Shown: positions 46,986 through 57,627 of the stretch, piece by piece
Numbering within the stretch: the stretch's first letter is position 1
Layout of the letters: every line of letters starts with the position of its first letter
Assembly: GCF_030445035.2 (NCBI RefSeq)
Contig: NC_080677.1
Coordinates: 6,572,001 to 6,636,000 of the forward strand
Length of the DNA stretch: 64,000 nt
Source: Dasypus novemcinctus
Lineage: Eukaryota; Chordata; Mammalia; Cingulata; Dasypodidae
Direction: 5' to 3'
The notes under the pieces: generated by a model
Database searches by the model: none
What the model was told of the DNA's origin: nothing
Seen by the model: only the letters and a program-made list of their open reading frames with translations
Program-made: the position numbers and the translations under genes

Positions 46986-48258
46986 TCAGTAGTTCTTCTC
47001 AACCCCTCATAATCTCCTAATAACCTATTTTCTAGGTTTTAACTCCATGTGCTTATTCTTGATATTTAGTTCATATTAATGAGACCAAGCAATATTTGTC
47101 CTTTTATATCTGGCTTACTTCACTTAGTATAATGTCTTCAAGATTCATCCTTGTTATCATATGTGTCCCAATTTTATTTCTTCTGACTGCAGCATAATAT
47201 TCCATCATATGTATATACCACATTTTGTTTATCCATTCATTGGTTGATGGACACTTGGGTTGTTTCCATCTTTTGGCAATTGTGAATAATGCTGCTATGA
47301 ACATGGGTGTGCAGATGTCAGTTCATGTCATAGTTTTTACTTCTTCTGGATATATTCCTAGGAAATGAATTGCTGGATCATATGGCAGTTCTGTATTTAG
47401 CTTCCTGAGGAACCACCAAACTGTCTTCCACAGAGGCTGCACCATTTTACAATCCCATCAACAGTGAAGAGGTGTTTCTGTTTCTCCACATCTTCATCAG
47501 CACTTATTGTTGTCTGTTTTTTTTTAAATAAAGGCCATTCTGTGCAGAGTTAGATGATATCTCATTGTTGTTTTGATTTGCACTTCCCTAATAGCTAGTG
47601 ATATGGGGCATTTTTTCATATGCTTTTTGACCATTTGTATTTCCTCTTTGGAGAAATGTCTACTTAAGTCTTTTGCCCATTTTAAAATTGGATTGCTTGC
47701 TCTTTTATGGTTGATTTGTATGATCTTTTTATATAGAATAGAAATCAAACCCTTATCAGATATGTGGTCCCACTTATCTACGTTTTCTTTCATTGCTCAT
47801 GGTTTTGATGTAAGTTTTAAGAATCTGCCACCTACAACCAATTCCTAAAGATGTTTCCCTAAATTCTCTTCTAGGAGCTTTATGGTACTTGCTTTTATAT
47901 TTAGGTCATTAATCCATTTTGAGTTACTTTTTGTATAAGGTGTGAGATAGGGGTCTTCTTTCTTTCTTTTGGTTATGGATATCTAGTTCTCCCAGTACCA
48001 TTTGTTGAATGGACTGTTCTGTCCCAGCTGGGTGGGTTTTCATGCTTGTCAAAAATCACTTGGCCACAGACGTGAAGGTCTGTTTCTGAATCATCGATTC
48101 CGTTCCATTGGTCTATGTGTCTATCTTCATTCCAATACCATTCTGGTTTCACCACTGTGGCTAGATAATATGATTTAAAGTCTGGAAGTGAGAGTCCTCC
48201 AATGTCACTTTTCCTTTTTAAGATATTTCTGGCTGTTCAGGACCTCTTACCTTCTAGC
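46986..48258 (-). mobile_element. L1 ORF2, C-terminal half, antisense, decayed
   Basis: On the minus strand the 47304-47104 frame encodes a clear ORF2 C-terminal part ([20 protein letters not shown] at its centre), and 47793-47524 encodes the upstream part ([20 protein letters not shown]). A frameshift separates them, and 48258-47794 continues as broken ORF2. The 5' end stops near 48258 (5' truncation). The element sits inside an LTR, dating it younger than that LTR. Confidence 0.9.
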
Positions 48259-48261
48259 TTG

Positions 48262-48480
48262 CTTTCAGAAATTAATTTATTTTTTAGTCCTGTTAGTCCT
48301 TCTAGTGAATCACTGAACCTAAGAGTGGTCTTATGTATTTCTGGTCCAATGGTATACACCTCAGGACCCCTACAGACAAGTAGAGTGTCTGCTCACAGGA
48401 ACCAGTGGCCTCCCCTTCCACTAGGGAGCCAGCCTCATAGAACAATGGCCTTAGCTATTGAAGACTCAGCTAATGTGCTG
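48262..48480 (+). mobile_element. LTR-like segment, right part
   Basis: Resumes as 'tgttagtccttctagtgaat', 'cactgaacctaagagtggtc' and 'ttatgtatttctggtcca', the sequence expected just 3' of the AATAAA region in this LTR type. Its end is not certain. Confidence 0.5.
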
Positions 48481-49080
48481 GTTGGGGGATACCAGGTTGA
48501 AGATGTAGTGCAGTCTTCCAAGTTGTAGAATAAATACTGATTAAACAGCCAATATATGTTGCAACACCCTCTAGAGTTAGAATATTTGGTTCTAGAAATT
48601 AAGGATCTGCTGGATAAGAGATACTTTTTTTTTATCCTATTGGCAGAATGTATTCATCAGTAATTCCAATGAAGTCTCATAGGTGGAGCTATGACTACAA
48701 CCTAACTAATTTTGGTAATTCAAGGCAATGGGCCTGCAGGAAAAAAAGGAGATACTCTGCTGGCAGGAGTACTTGACTGAGATTACTATTGAGCTCTCAT
48801 TAAGCCATGGGGTCTCAATTGCCAGAGTGGGCTATAGCCAAGTGCAGCAGCACCCGAGGCCTGGACACTTCCAGGAGTATCTGGCTCAAGGGCATCAGAA
48901 AACAACCTAGTCTATGGAAATGCACATTGAAGATGCAGGGAATCTAGAATAGCAGAGAAGGTGGCTCATGAATATTATCAGTGGCAACACTGAAGACTCT
49001 AGCTTATTTTTCAACCCCTGTTATTAAGTGCTTTGTAGAGATCACAGCCAGCCAACACTTGCCCATGTTGTCATGTTGTT
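48481..49080 (+). other. Possible ERV internal remnant downstream of the LTR; unassigned
   Basis: Lies directly after the LTR and has even composition. The plus-strand frame 48728-48910 (60 codons) ends in an RPGHFQEY-type string that I cannot place. Position would fit a retroviral leader and gag-side remnant, but sequence evidence is too thin for a family call. Confidence 0.25.
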
Positions 49081-49084
49081 GTCA

Positions 49085-49225
49085 TCCTCCTTCCCCTCCT
49101 TGTCCTTCTATTCTTCTTTCTCTTTCTCTTCTTTTTCTCCTTCATCACCTCCCCTTCTTCCCACTGTTCTTCCTTCTTTTTTCTTCTCACCCTCACCTTC
49201 CCTTTCTGGTTTTTTTTCCCCCTAT
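49085..49225 (+). repeat. Polypyrimidine (CT-rich) tract
   Basis: About 140 bases of mostly C and T, such as 'ttctttctctttctcttct' and 'ccctcaccttccctttc', ending in T8 and C5 runs. Both open frames across it are by-products of this composition. Confidence 0.85.
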
Positions 49226-49429
49226 GGAAACAAAACATGTCAAAACCATCTCTGCAGCCAAGGAAACATTCTCCACCTTAGAGGACAATTGATTCCTAAT
49301 GTGCTCTAAATTCTCATCTCCTACAACATTAAGAAATGTTGAGAGGTGGTGTGCATCACCATCACAGAATCCTCAGGACTGGGGAATGGATGATGGACTA
49401 GTGTAGACTTACAGTTGTTCTACTGTAGA

Positions 49430-49828
49430 CTTGTCATGATCCTAGCAATGGAAGAACTTTTATCATGGATATGAAGGCAGTGGCCCCTGGAGCTTCTGAG
49501 GGGAGGGAGAGAGAAAAATATGTGTAATTTGGGGACATTTTTGGGACTTGGGAATTATCCTGAATGACACTACAATGGCAAATAGAAGACATTGTGTAAC
49601 TTGTAATAACTTGAAAAAATGTGTGGGAGAGAGTGTAAACTACAATATAAAATATAATCATAGGTTAGTGGCAATGCTCCAAAATGTGTTCATCAATTGT
49701 GGCAAATGTACCACACTAATGAAGGACGTTGTTAATGTGGGTGAATGTGGGAGGGCTAGGGAGCGGGGCATATGGGAATCCCCTATATTTTTTGTATAAC
49801 ATTTATATAATCTAAGTTTCTTTAAAAA
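49430..49828 (+). mobile_element. L1 3' tail, sense, about 400 bp
   Basis: 'tcctagcaatggaagaactt', 'tttgggacttgggaattatc', 'ggagagagtgtaaactacaa', 'caattgtggcaaatgtacca' and 'gcatatgggaatcccctata' followed by TTTTTTGTATAACATTTATA. It shares the first blocks with the element at 17765 and the last with 61345. Confidence 0.8.
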
Positions 49829-49852
49829 CACCCCCCCCCCACACACACACAC
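49829..49852 (+). repeat. Poly-C and (AC)n at an L1 tail end
   Basis: A run of about 12 C residues goes straight into 'acacacacacacac', right behind the L1 tail's A-rich end. Confidence 0.85.
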
Positions 49853-50325
49853 AAAAGTATAAAAATAAAGAAGTGGAGAGATTTTCTGTAGAGATGAGAC
49901 TGTGAAGTTAGAAAGCTGTGCAAGACTTTGATGTGGCTTAGAATGTGTATTCAATCTTTCCTTCTGATACTATTTACTTTATGAGACATACTGCCAAACT
50001 GAATTGTAATTCATTTCTCCCTTAGATGCAACTTCAAATTCTTTGTCATTTATTTCTTATTTTTCTACCTCTGTGATAAGTGTACTCTTAGCCTATAGGT
50101 ATTTTGAAGCAAAAGTTTGAAAAATGTTTTGGTATATTTTTTGGGAGCACTCCTGCAATACTTTCTCTAATATGTAACATTATAATATTCATTCCCTAAT
50201 TTTTGTGTACTATGATGATATTACTTATTTTAAGTGCCTGATAAAAATCCCTCCCTTCAGTGAATACTTCTACTCTAGTATAGGACAAGTTTGAAATAAA
50301 AGCTCAATTTAATTATTCATCTATT
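49853..50325. other. No recognised feature
   Basis: AT-rich DNA with no exon, RNA gene or named repeat. Confidence 0.4.
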
Positions 50326-50329
50326 ATTT

Positions 50330-50500
50330 CTCAACTTATTTTGAGCACCCACTACTAGCATTCACTCTGCTTGATATAGTGGTGCGACAAGATAGATAAG
50401 ATACACTGTGTTCTAGATGCTTACTACTCTAGAGGGAAAGGAGTAAATCACAAGGCAGTATGACACGTGCTTTAAAACAGGTGTTCACCAAGCACAATTA
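50330..50500 (+). mobile_element. L2 fragment, sense
   Basis: 'attttgagcacccactacta', 'tgttctagatgcttactact' and 'ctagagggaaaggagtaaat' follow the L2 region TATTGAGCACCTACTA...TCTAGTGGGG. Confidence 0.65.
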
Positions 50501-50812
50501 AGTTAAGGATGTATCATTTTATCATGCTGGTATTATTTCAGAAGTAATCAACTTGAAAAGCCATGTCATTTGAGGTTCCAGTTAACACAGAGAAAAGAGA
50601 AACCGGGGTGGTTTGAGACATTTTCTGTTATTGACACCTAAAGCAAAGATCAAAGGAAAACATTTTGATTAAGACTCACAGAGGTCAAAAGGGTCAAGGG
50701 GTTCTCCAGCATTTCATGTTCCCCATCACGCTGTGACAGGAGAGACGAGAGGAGAAGCTTCTGTACTACATCATCAAACACTTCAAGTTGGTGGTTTCTT
50801 CTTACCTCTCTC

Positions 50813-51260
50813 TTTTTTTTAGTAAAAAGATTTCTTTCTTTATTTCCCCCCTTCGCCTCCTCCTGCCCTGCGGTTCTTGCTGTCTGTGTCGTCTTCTCTT
50901 CTCATTTTCTCTCCTCTAGCATTCACTAGGATTCACCTGGAGACCTCTGATGTGGAGAGGGGTTCCCTGTCAATTAAGCCACCTCAGCTCCTGGTCTCTG
51001 CTGCGCTTCACCTTGACTCTCTCCCCTTGTCTTTCTTTTGATGCATCATCATCTTGCTGCGTGACTCACTTGCACAGAGCACTGGCTCATCACATGGGCA
51101 CTCGTACAGGCACTGACTTGCCATGCGGGCACTTGCACGGGCACTGGCTTGCCACGTGAGCACACTGTCACTTCTCTTTCACCAGGAGGCCCCAGGGGTT
51201 GAACCTAGGTCCTCCCATATGGTAGGCAGAAGCTCTGTCACTTGAGCCACATCTGCTTCT
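50813..51260 (-). repeat. tRNA-derived SINE, xenarthran (DAS-like), antisense
   Basis: Opens with the reversed A-tail (T8), then a body rich in 'gctgcgtgactcac' type text and short direct repeats of a GCACTGGCTTGCCACGTG-like unit (51080-51165). It closes with the reversed B box (GGTTGAACCTAGG for the complement) and A box (CTTGAGCCACA) of a tRNA-like head at 51190-51260. Length about 448 bases. Confidence 0.8.
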
Positions 51261-51284
51261 TCTCCTTACCTCTCCGGTACCCAC

Positions 51285-51410
51285 CACCATAAACTTCATG
51301 AGGGCAGAAGGCTCATCTATAACATTCAACACACCATCCACCTGGCAGGTTTATAGTGCTTAAAGCTGACAAATAGCTGTCTACTGGATGAAATGAGGCA
51401 AAAATGAATG
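51285..51410 (+). mobile_element. L2 3' end, sense
   Basis: 'aaacttcatgagggcagaag', 'caccatccacctggcaggtt' and 'tatagtgcttaaagctgac' match the L2 3' end (GCTCCTTGAGGGCAGGGAC...GCACAGTGCCTGGCACATAG). Confidence 0.6.
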
Positions 51411-51570
51411 AACAAGCAAATGAACAATTTTGTGACCTACATCATTCACTTTTGAAGGCTAGACTGTTCCCTTAGGGAAATGTGAACTATTTCATCATCG
51501 GTGTCACCATTTACATCATCTTTCCTTGTCCAGAATCACTAGACTAGTATAAATCAATAGTAAAGTGGTC

Positions 51571-51860
51571 AGGAAGTGCCTGTGGCTCAATTGATTTGGC
51601 TCCTGTTTACCGTATGGCAGGCCCTGGGTTTGCATCCCGGGGCCTCCTTGTGAAGGCAGGCGGCCCACACCCACGGAGAGCTGAGAGCCTGCGCCTGCAG
51701 AGAGCTGGGGCAGCAAGATGATGCAACAAAGCGAGACAAGCAGACACAGAAGAATATGCAGGGAATGGAAACAGAGAGCAGACAGCAAGCAAGCTGCGGG
51801 GGGCGGGGGAGATAAATAACTAAATAATAAATATTAAAACAAAAAACAAAAAAAATTAAA
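51571..51860 (+). repeat. tRNA-derived SINE, xenarthran (DAS-like), sense
   Basis: Head with A box (TGTGGCTCAATTGATTTGG) and B box (GGTTTGCATCC at 51627-51637), then 'ccacggagagctgagagcct', 'gcagcaagatgatgcaacaa', 'gcgagacaagcagacacag' and an A-rich tail interrupted by C residues. This is the sense-strand mate of the SINE at 50813. Confidence 0.85.
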
Positions 51861-52194
51861 GGAGTCCTTGATGAAAACTGGGGGACGTTTATAGGAGAAA
51901 CATACCAAAGTAAAATAGTATTTATAGTATCACTAGGTGAAAACTCAGGAGGCTAGAGGGCTGTATCTCCTTAATAATAGGGAAAATGGGAGAAAGGTTA
52001 TCAATTACAATATTTGTCCATGAAACTCTGCCACTTAAGTGTGGTGCATAGACTATTTCCTCCAATATTGACTAATACCTTTTAGTGATATCATTTCAAA
52101 TAATATTGACTCAAATAATGTGCAACCTTTCAAACAGTGGTAATGGTGATTGTTCACTATGGTCTTAATACTGTAAATGTATTAATTTATGGAA
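51861..52194. other. No recognised feature
   Basis: AT-rich DNA without a frame or repeat I can name. Confidence 0.4.
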
Positions 52195-52330
52195 GTGGGT
52201 GCTTCTTATCTCACTTTTACTGCACAGAAAACAGTTACAGAATATTAAACAGCATGCCCAAGGCCACACAGCTAGAAAGTTATGGCAATGGCATTCTAAC
52301 CAAGGAAGTGCAGCTCCACGCTGGCCTCTC
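52195..52330 (-). repeat. MIR SINE fragment, antisense
   Basis: 'tatctcacttttactgcaca', 'aacagcatgcccaaggccac' and 'acagctagaaagttatggca' give the reversed MIR core with its CCCAAGGTCACACAGCTAG block. Confidence 0.85.
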
Positions 52331-52697
52331 AGATATAATGCTCATCTACACGGTAAATGCAAGACACACATCACATATGTGCTTCCCCAAATGAAATTCA
52401 TGCCTTATTCCATGAAGATATCCTGTTATAGAAGATATGGACAGTCAGTGCTTGCTAGTGGATTACCTTATCAGAGAGTCACACATTTTTGAATTGCTGG
52501 TCCAGAATGCACGTTAATATTGCTGATAGCCTTCTCATAATATGCATCATTATTATTTTCAAATGCCGAATCTGTTTTTTAGATGCACCATGCTTCATGA
52601 CTCAAATGCTGCAACTTTGGGAGCAGTTTCAAATGAGATTTAGTTATTTTTATTCTTTATACAATCTGAAGAGAAATCAGAGTATAAGAAGCAAGGA

Positions 52698-52779
52698 CGC
52701 TGTGAGCAGGATTTGAACCTGCGCCGGGAAACCCCATTGGATTTCGAGTCCAACGCCTTAACCACTCGGCCATCACAGC
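52698..52779 (-). tRNA. tRNA-Ser, anticodon CGA
   Basis: The minus strand folds into a complete class II tRNA of 82 bases. Acceptor GCTGTGA pairs with TCACAGC, with a G discriminator, the serine identity base. The D arm GCC/GGC, the anticodon stem TTGGA/TCCAA and the T stem GCAGG/CCTGC (around TTCAAAT) pair fully. The anticodon loop is CTCGAAA, giving CGA, which reads UCG. The long variable arm begins TGGGG and ends CCCGGC, with one weakened pair against the usual mammalian form. The A box (TGGCCGAGTGG) and B box (GGTTCAAATCC) are intact. The genomic 3' end is TCC, not CCA, so it is not a retroposed mature tRNA. No T4 run occurs within about 75 bases downstream. Isolated from other tRNAs here. 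I consider it a probable functional gene. Confidence 0.92.
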
Positions 52780-52789
52780 CTCTTATTCT

Positions 52790-54870
52790 TTAATACCTCT
52801 TCTCATTCTGCCAGAAGAATTGTCTGCATTATTTTAGGTCTTGGTATTTGTTTATAAACATTTATCTTGTAATGGAAAGTTTAAATAGTGATCAGCTCTG
52901 ATTCATTGTAAATCTAACAGTCTAAGATTGCTTTGTAAAACTTGTTGATTTATTCAATTAGTTAAATAACACTTTTAGAGCTGTGCAAAGATTTATTGAC
53001 TTTTACTATTTGAGATAGTCATGCAAACAACCTTCAAAAATACCTATTTGTAAACATTTTAATCAAAAGATCTATGCCGTTACTCGGTGGTGGGCTGAGG
53101 GAAGAATATTAAGTTGCTAAACACTAAATCATCTTTAATAGCTAAACACCATAGTTAGCTTTTATCTTCAGAACCAATTTCCTTTCCTTTCACATTTGTA
53201 AAGAGAGTTCTGTGAACGAAAATGCTAAGCAGTTAAAACATAAACTAACTTAATCTTGTGGAAGTGCTTTAATAATTTCATAGTTAAAAGGAAATCATCT
53301 GCAAAAACTATGATCACATTTAATCACCAGTTGCTGGTTTTAGAAAGCAAACTTTTGTTTATTCCATAATTCTGTAAAGATCATACAAAGACACTTTGAA
53401 ATTGGGTATTTACTGTGAATAACATAAAGGCTACAGAAAGGCTTTTTATTTTTGCTTCAATGATTGTGTAATTGACTGATGAATCAAAATAAAAAATTTA
53501 AGCATGTCTGAGGGTAAGTAGCATTGACATGAACCAAATATGTATATGTAAATTTAAATAAGTATTGTAAATATAAATGCTATATTAAAGCCAAAGGCAA
53601 AAAAAGAAAACAGCTTTAAAGATAGGATGAAGGTGTTTTTAAAATGCACAACTATATAATTGTAGCAAATACCATTAATGTACACTTAGGGTGAATTATA
53701 TGCTTTATTAATATGTATCAATGAAATTGATTTACAAAAAAGAACGCAACTTTTCTTATTAGGTAACTGAATGTGTAAACTTAGAAATAAACTGGAAATG
53801 TTGTAGGAGAAATAAAATTTCAGTAAAGTTGTTGTATGTAGGTAAGATTCAAAAGATATGAATTCTTTTCTTGACTTTGACAATTAGAAAAATATAGCCA
53901 AATAAGTACTTGAGAAAGGATATTCTAAAATAAATTTAAAGCCCTCAGCTTGCTAACATACTTTGTAAAAACATATACTTTCCAGGGTAATAAGGAAAAT
54001 AAAGCAAACAATCATAATTTAAAAGGAAAAAAAACTATAATAAATGGTACAGAGGATGAATATGTGGTTATTTACTTTAGAAAACATGCCAATATTTTTT
54101 AATTTGGGGACAATAGGTTAAATATTTTTATGAAGAACCTCTAGCAAAATTTGCTGAGCAGTTTCTATGTGCTTTGTAAGTTGCTATGTGTTTTGTCATT
54201 TGAAGTATATAATTTATAAAAGTTTCAAAAACCTTCCCCTTGGTTGGGTTCAAGCAATTGGCAGCCTGCCTAGTGTAAGCAGGGAAGGCAAGTCTAGATG
54301 AGGTTATTAGGGCTGCACCCCGGAAAGAAAAGCATTGGCGTCATGTCCAGGACTGTACTTATGGTCCTTGGCACTAAGAGATTGTGTTCAGTGAGAATAA
54401 GACAATAAGTAAGTATGTTGAATATAATGGGAACCAGGTTATGAAGGCAGTTACAAATGTAGAAAGCAATAATGGGATTGACACTATAGTGCAAGATTAT
54501 AATAGAAGTTAGACGTGGGATCTCATGATTGTTAATATTTATACTAAAGATTATACAGAAATAGCTGTAGATGTCCATATGTATCTAGCTCTGTGTGTGT
54601 GTACTTAAATGTATATCCATGAATAGATTAACTGTCTGCTAAGCGGGCCTAGAAAAAAATGATAGCGAAGGAGCAGGAATTTTTGGAAAAATGGCTAATC
54701 CTCGGGAAGGGGAGAGAAAGTACAAGTTAAACCAGGACCATTTTGTTGTGCCAGAATGTAAGGATGGGCTCAAAGGGGCACAGGCTGTAGCTAGAAGGAG
54801 CTTCCACTGGCCAATTCTGGGAAATATTCAACCTCAAACTAAGTAATGACAGCTTTCGGCTTTTTGCTTA
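52790..54870. other. Long AT-rich stretch, no gene supported
   Basis: A 94-codon minus frame (54294-54578) is Ile/Leu/Asn-rich with a hydrophobic look, as AT-rich DNA gives by chance, and has no supporting context. 54100-54240 has a weak MIR-like feel. 54600-54860 could be an old L1 3' UTR. Nothing is firm. Confidence 0.4.
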
Positions 54871-54879
54871 GAGGTCAAG

Positions 54880-55439
54880 TTGCTACTATCTTCAGTCATC
54901 CTGCCTCTGGGTTCATCTGATGCCAGCCACCTCCTCCGTGACACCCAAATTCAACCCCAACGAGATCTAAGAATGGGAGGTGCACCAGTGGGAAGTGGGT
55001 GCCTTGGCTCTCAAAATCAGACCCTGGGTTGGTGATGATATCGCCAAGGCAACTGGTGGCTCGAAGGTCTAAGGAATACAGTGACCCTGACCATCCGGAA
55101 CACACAGGCCATGGTAGGGGTGCCTTCTGCCTCTCTCCCATCATCAAAGCCGTTAACGACCCACCAGAGACAGAAAGAAACAGAAAAACTTTAAACACCA
55201 TGGAAATACCACTTTCGATAAGATTGTCAACATTGCCCAATAAACACAGCACCAGTTCTTAGCCAGAAAACTCTTTGGAACTATTAAAGGGATTCTGGGC
55301 ATTGCCCAGTCTGTAGGCTGCAAGGTTGACGGCCACCACCCTTAGGACATCACAGATGACATCAGCAGTGATGCAATGGAATACCCAGGCAGCTGAGAAC
55401 TATATATAATTCAATAAAAGATAATTTGAAAACCAAAAG
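54880..55439 (+). pseudogene. RPL12P: Processed RPL12 (60S ribosomal protein L12, uL11) pseudogene
   Basis: An intronless cDNA-like copy of the 60S stalk-base protein L12 mRNA. The start codon position (54938) reads GTG, and the next codons give TPKFNPNEI, as in the protein's first residues. Indels follow, then GDDIAKATGG in one frame, then a TRDRKKQKN-type block (about 55165-55190), and the clearest part, 55277-55333, encodes [19 protein letters not shown]. That frame has TAG at 55343-55345 but otherwise reaches the TGA at 55394-55396, where the protein ends. After it come a 3' UTR, AATAAA at 55413-55418 and an A-rich residue, as expected of L1-mediated retrocopying. Lost start, frameshifts and premature stop make it nonfunctional. 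The 5' UTR-like part begins near 54870-54880; its limit is approximate. Confidence 0.9.
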
Positions 55440-56090
55440 TATCATCGTCATAATGACAGTAATGATTTGTGACACACTGAGCTAAGGAAGCATCTATGAT
55501 TGCGCTCTGGTACACATCAATGCGTAGGGAAGATAGGTGAGCTCTACCTTACAGTAGAACACTAGCTAATAAATATAAACAAATGAAAGAATTATAAAAC
55601 ACTACTTTTCAACGACCACAGAAATAATTAGCTCAGGCAGGGAATGCTAAAACTTGCGAGTGAAAACTTGATTTGGAATAGGACATGTATTTAATGCCAA
55701 AATGATTTCTATGAATATTTATTATTTATTAATTAGTAAATAAAGAGTAATTGTTAATCAACCTTCCTGTATGGGGAAAAAAAAGACAGACATCATCAAA
55801 ATGAAACAAAAAATTTAACATCACCACTAATGGGACAAATCAGCATCATAAGTTTCTGGGTATGAAGTAATGACAGCAAACTGCCATATCTGTGGTATTT
55901 CTACCCAAAAGGCATAAATCATGAGGAAACATGAACTAATCCCAACTACAAGGAAATGAGCCCATAACAAAATGTCAAAGGAATGAAGCACAAGAAATCA
56001 AAAGACTGAGGTACTGTTGCATACTGAAGGAGACTAATGAAGCATAAAAATTAAATACAGTATATCAGAATGGATGGGATTGTGACTCCA
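55440..56090 (+). mobile_element. Old L1-type 3' UTR, sense
   Basis: Landmarks of an L1M-like 3' UTR are clearest at 55780-56060: 'catgaggaaacatgaactaa', 'aatcaaaagactgaggtact' and 'gaaggagactaatgaagca', with 'gcataaaaattaaatacag'. The left part (55440-55760) is less certain and may not belong. Confidence 0.55.
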
Positions 56091-56100
56091 CCAAGGAAAC

Positions 56101-56547
56101 TGTCTTACATTCCCAGGGCTGTTATAACAGTACCACAAACCTGGTGGCTTAAAGCAAGAACACTTATTGTCTTAATATTCTGGAACCCACAAGTCTGAAG
56201 TCAAGGTGTTGGCAGGGTCTCTTCCAGGGGCCTCCGAATGAGGAAGAATTCCTTGCACACCCCTCTCTCAGCTTCTGATGCTGTCAGCACACCCTGGCAA
56301 TCCTCACCTCATTCCAGTCTCTCCCTATTGTCAAGTGGACTTCTTCTCTGTGACTCTGAGTCGAAATCTCCTTTCTGTTATAATGACATCAGTCACTGGA
56401 ATTTGGGCTCACCCCAATCTAGGATTGTCTTATTTTCACTTGACTACATCTGCCAAGATTCTTTTTCCAAATAAGTTCTCCTTCACAGACATGGTGGGTA
56501 GGGCATGAATTTATCTTTTTGGGGGAAAGAATTTGACCCACTTTAGA
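56101..56547 (-). mobile_element. MLT1-type MaLR LTR, antisense
   Basis: Opens 'tgtcttacattcccagggct' and 'gttataacagtaccacaaac' (for the reversed MLT1 GGGCTGCCATAACAAAGTACCACA). Further landmarks: 'ctggtggcttaaagcaag', 'gaagtcaaggtgttggcagg' and a final 'aagaatttgacccacttt' for the CACAATTCAACCCATAACA end. Both overlapping frames of 76-78 codons are shadows. Confidence 0.85.
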
Positions 56548-56779
56548 AAGTTTTAGAACATCGGTGAAACTCAAATGGGGTCCACCAGTAGATATTACTA
56601 TTGAAAGAATCCATATCAATTTCCAAGGTAGGCTTTTTCATACTTTAGTTAGTAGGAGAGTGTCCTTGCTTTTTTAGGAAATAAATACAAGTATTAAGGG
56701 ATAAAGTTGCAACATGTTAGCAACTTTCTTTCAAGTGATTCAGAAAAAAAAAGTATAGGTATGTGCACACATGTGTGAG
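56548..56779. other. No recognised feature
   Basis: Short AT-rich stretch between repeats. Confidence 0.4.
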
Positions 56780-57310
56780 CAAGAGAGAAAATTTGCAAGC
56801 ATGCCCAAAAGTAGAAGGAGTATTGCAAGCCAATGACCATCACCTAGATTCAACAATGTCCAAGGTTTTGTTATTTATGTTCATTCCTTTATTGATGCTT
56901 TCTCTTTAGATTTTGCTGAATTATGTTAAATTCCCAGACAATTGACATTTCTATATACATTTCTGCAAATATGGATATATACATATATACATTCTTGCTA
57001 TCAAGATATAAAAAGTTCCATCACTGTAAAAATCCCCCTCCCACCAGCTCTCTGTAGCCACACACTCCCCTCAATCTTTCAATTCCACACAGTCCCAGTT
57101 CTGTACATACACAACATACCTCACATTGGGAAGAACAGGTCCTTCCACTTTGGACTTATTTTGTGCTTCTTTTTCTAGTTTCATGAGATGGGAGCTTAGA
57201 TTATTGATCTGGACTTTTCTTCAATTCTGGGGCCCACAGGTACTGCTGTAAAATTCCCTCTCAGCATTGATTTATCTGTATCCTGCAAATTTCACTTACA
57301 TAGGGGATGC
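56780..57310 (-). mobile_element. Old L1-type fragment, antisense
   Basis: Two joined parts. 56780-57180 resembles a reversed L1-type 3' end ('atgaccatcacctagattca', 'ttaaattcccagacaattga', 'aaaaagttccatcactgtaa'). 57180-57310 reads as reversed L1 coding-region text ('agcttagattattgatctgg', 'aaattccctctcagcattga', 'tgtatcctgcaaatttcac'). Confidence 0.5.
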
Positions 57311-57627
57311 AAGGTGGAGACAGCTTTTAGTCTTGCTTTGGGAGAGACCTGTTTCCAATGAGCTTCCCTGATTCCAAGTGGCCATGCCAATCAACTGAGC
57401 ACCTTGGCTCTCCGGAGCTAGGATGGACAAAGGCAAGCCCATGGGTGAATGGAAAACACCACAACAAGGTGTAAGTGAATATATGTTAGGTAAACTTACT
57501 GGTAAGAAAACAAAGCTACTTTTTTTTTATATCTGTCTAAGGGATGTAAGAGAGCAACCTCACTACCTATTTCCTTTGATTACACTATTTCAGATATGAT
57601 ACCATACCACCTGGCGTTTAGATGTAC
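57311..57627. other. No recognised feature
   Basis: Short mixed stretch. No exon, RNA gene or named repeat. Confidence 0.4.

Noticed and set aside
48981-49309. Two long plus-strand frames rich in Ser, Pro, Phe and Leu
   Set aside because: They are translations of the CT-rich tract at 49085-49225, not proteins.
54294-54578. 94-codon hydrophobic minus-strand frame as a small membrane protein
   Set aside because: Hydrophobicity follows from T-rich codons; there is no start context or similarity that I recognise.
54999-55262. 87-codon plus-strand frame inside the RPL12 copy as a new protein
   Set aside because: It is an alternative frame of the processed pseudogene, not the RPL12 frame.
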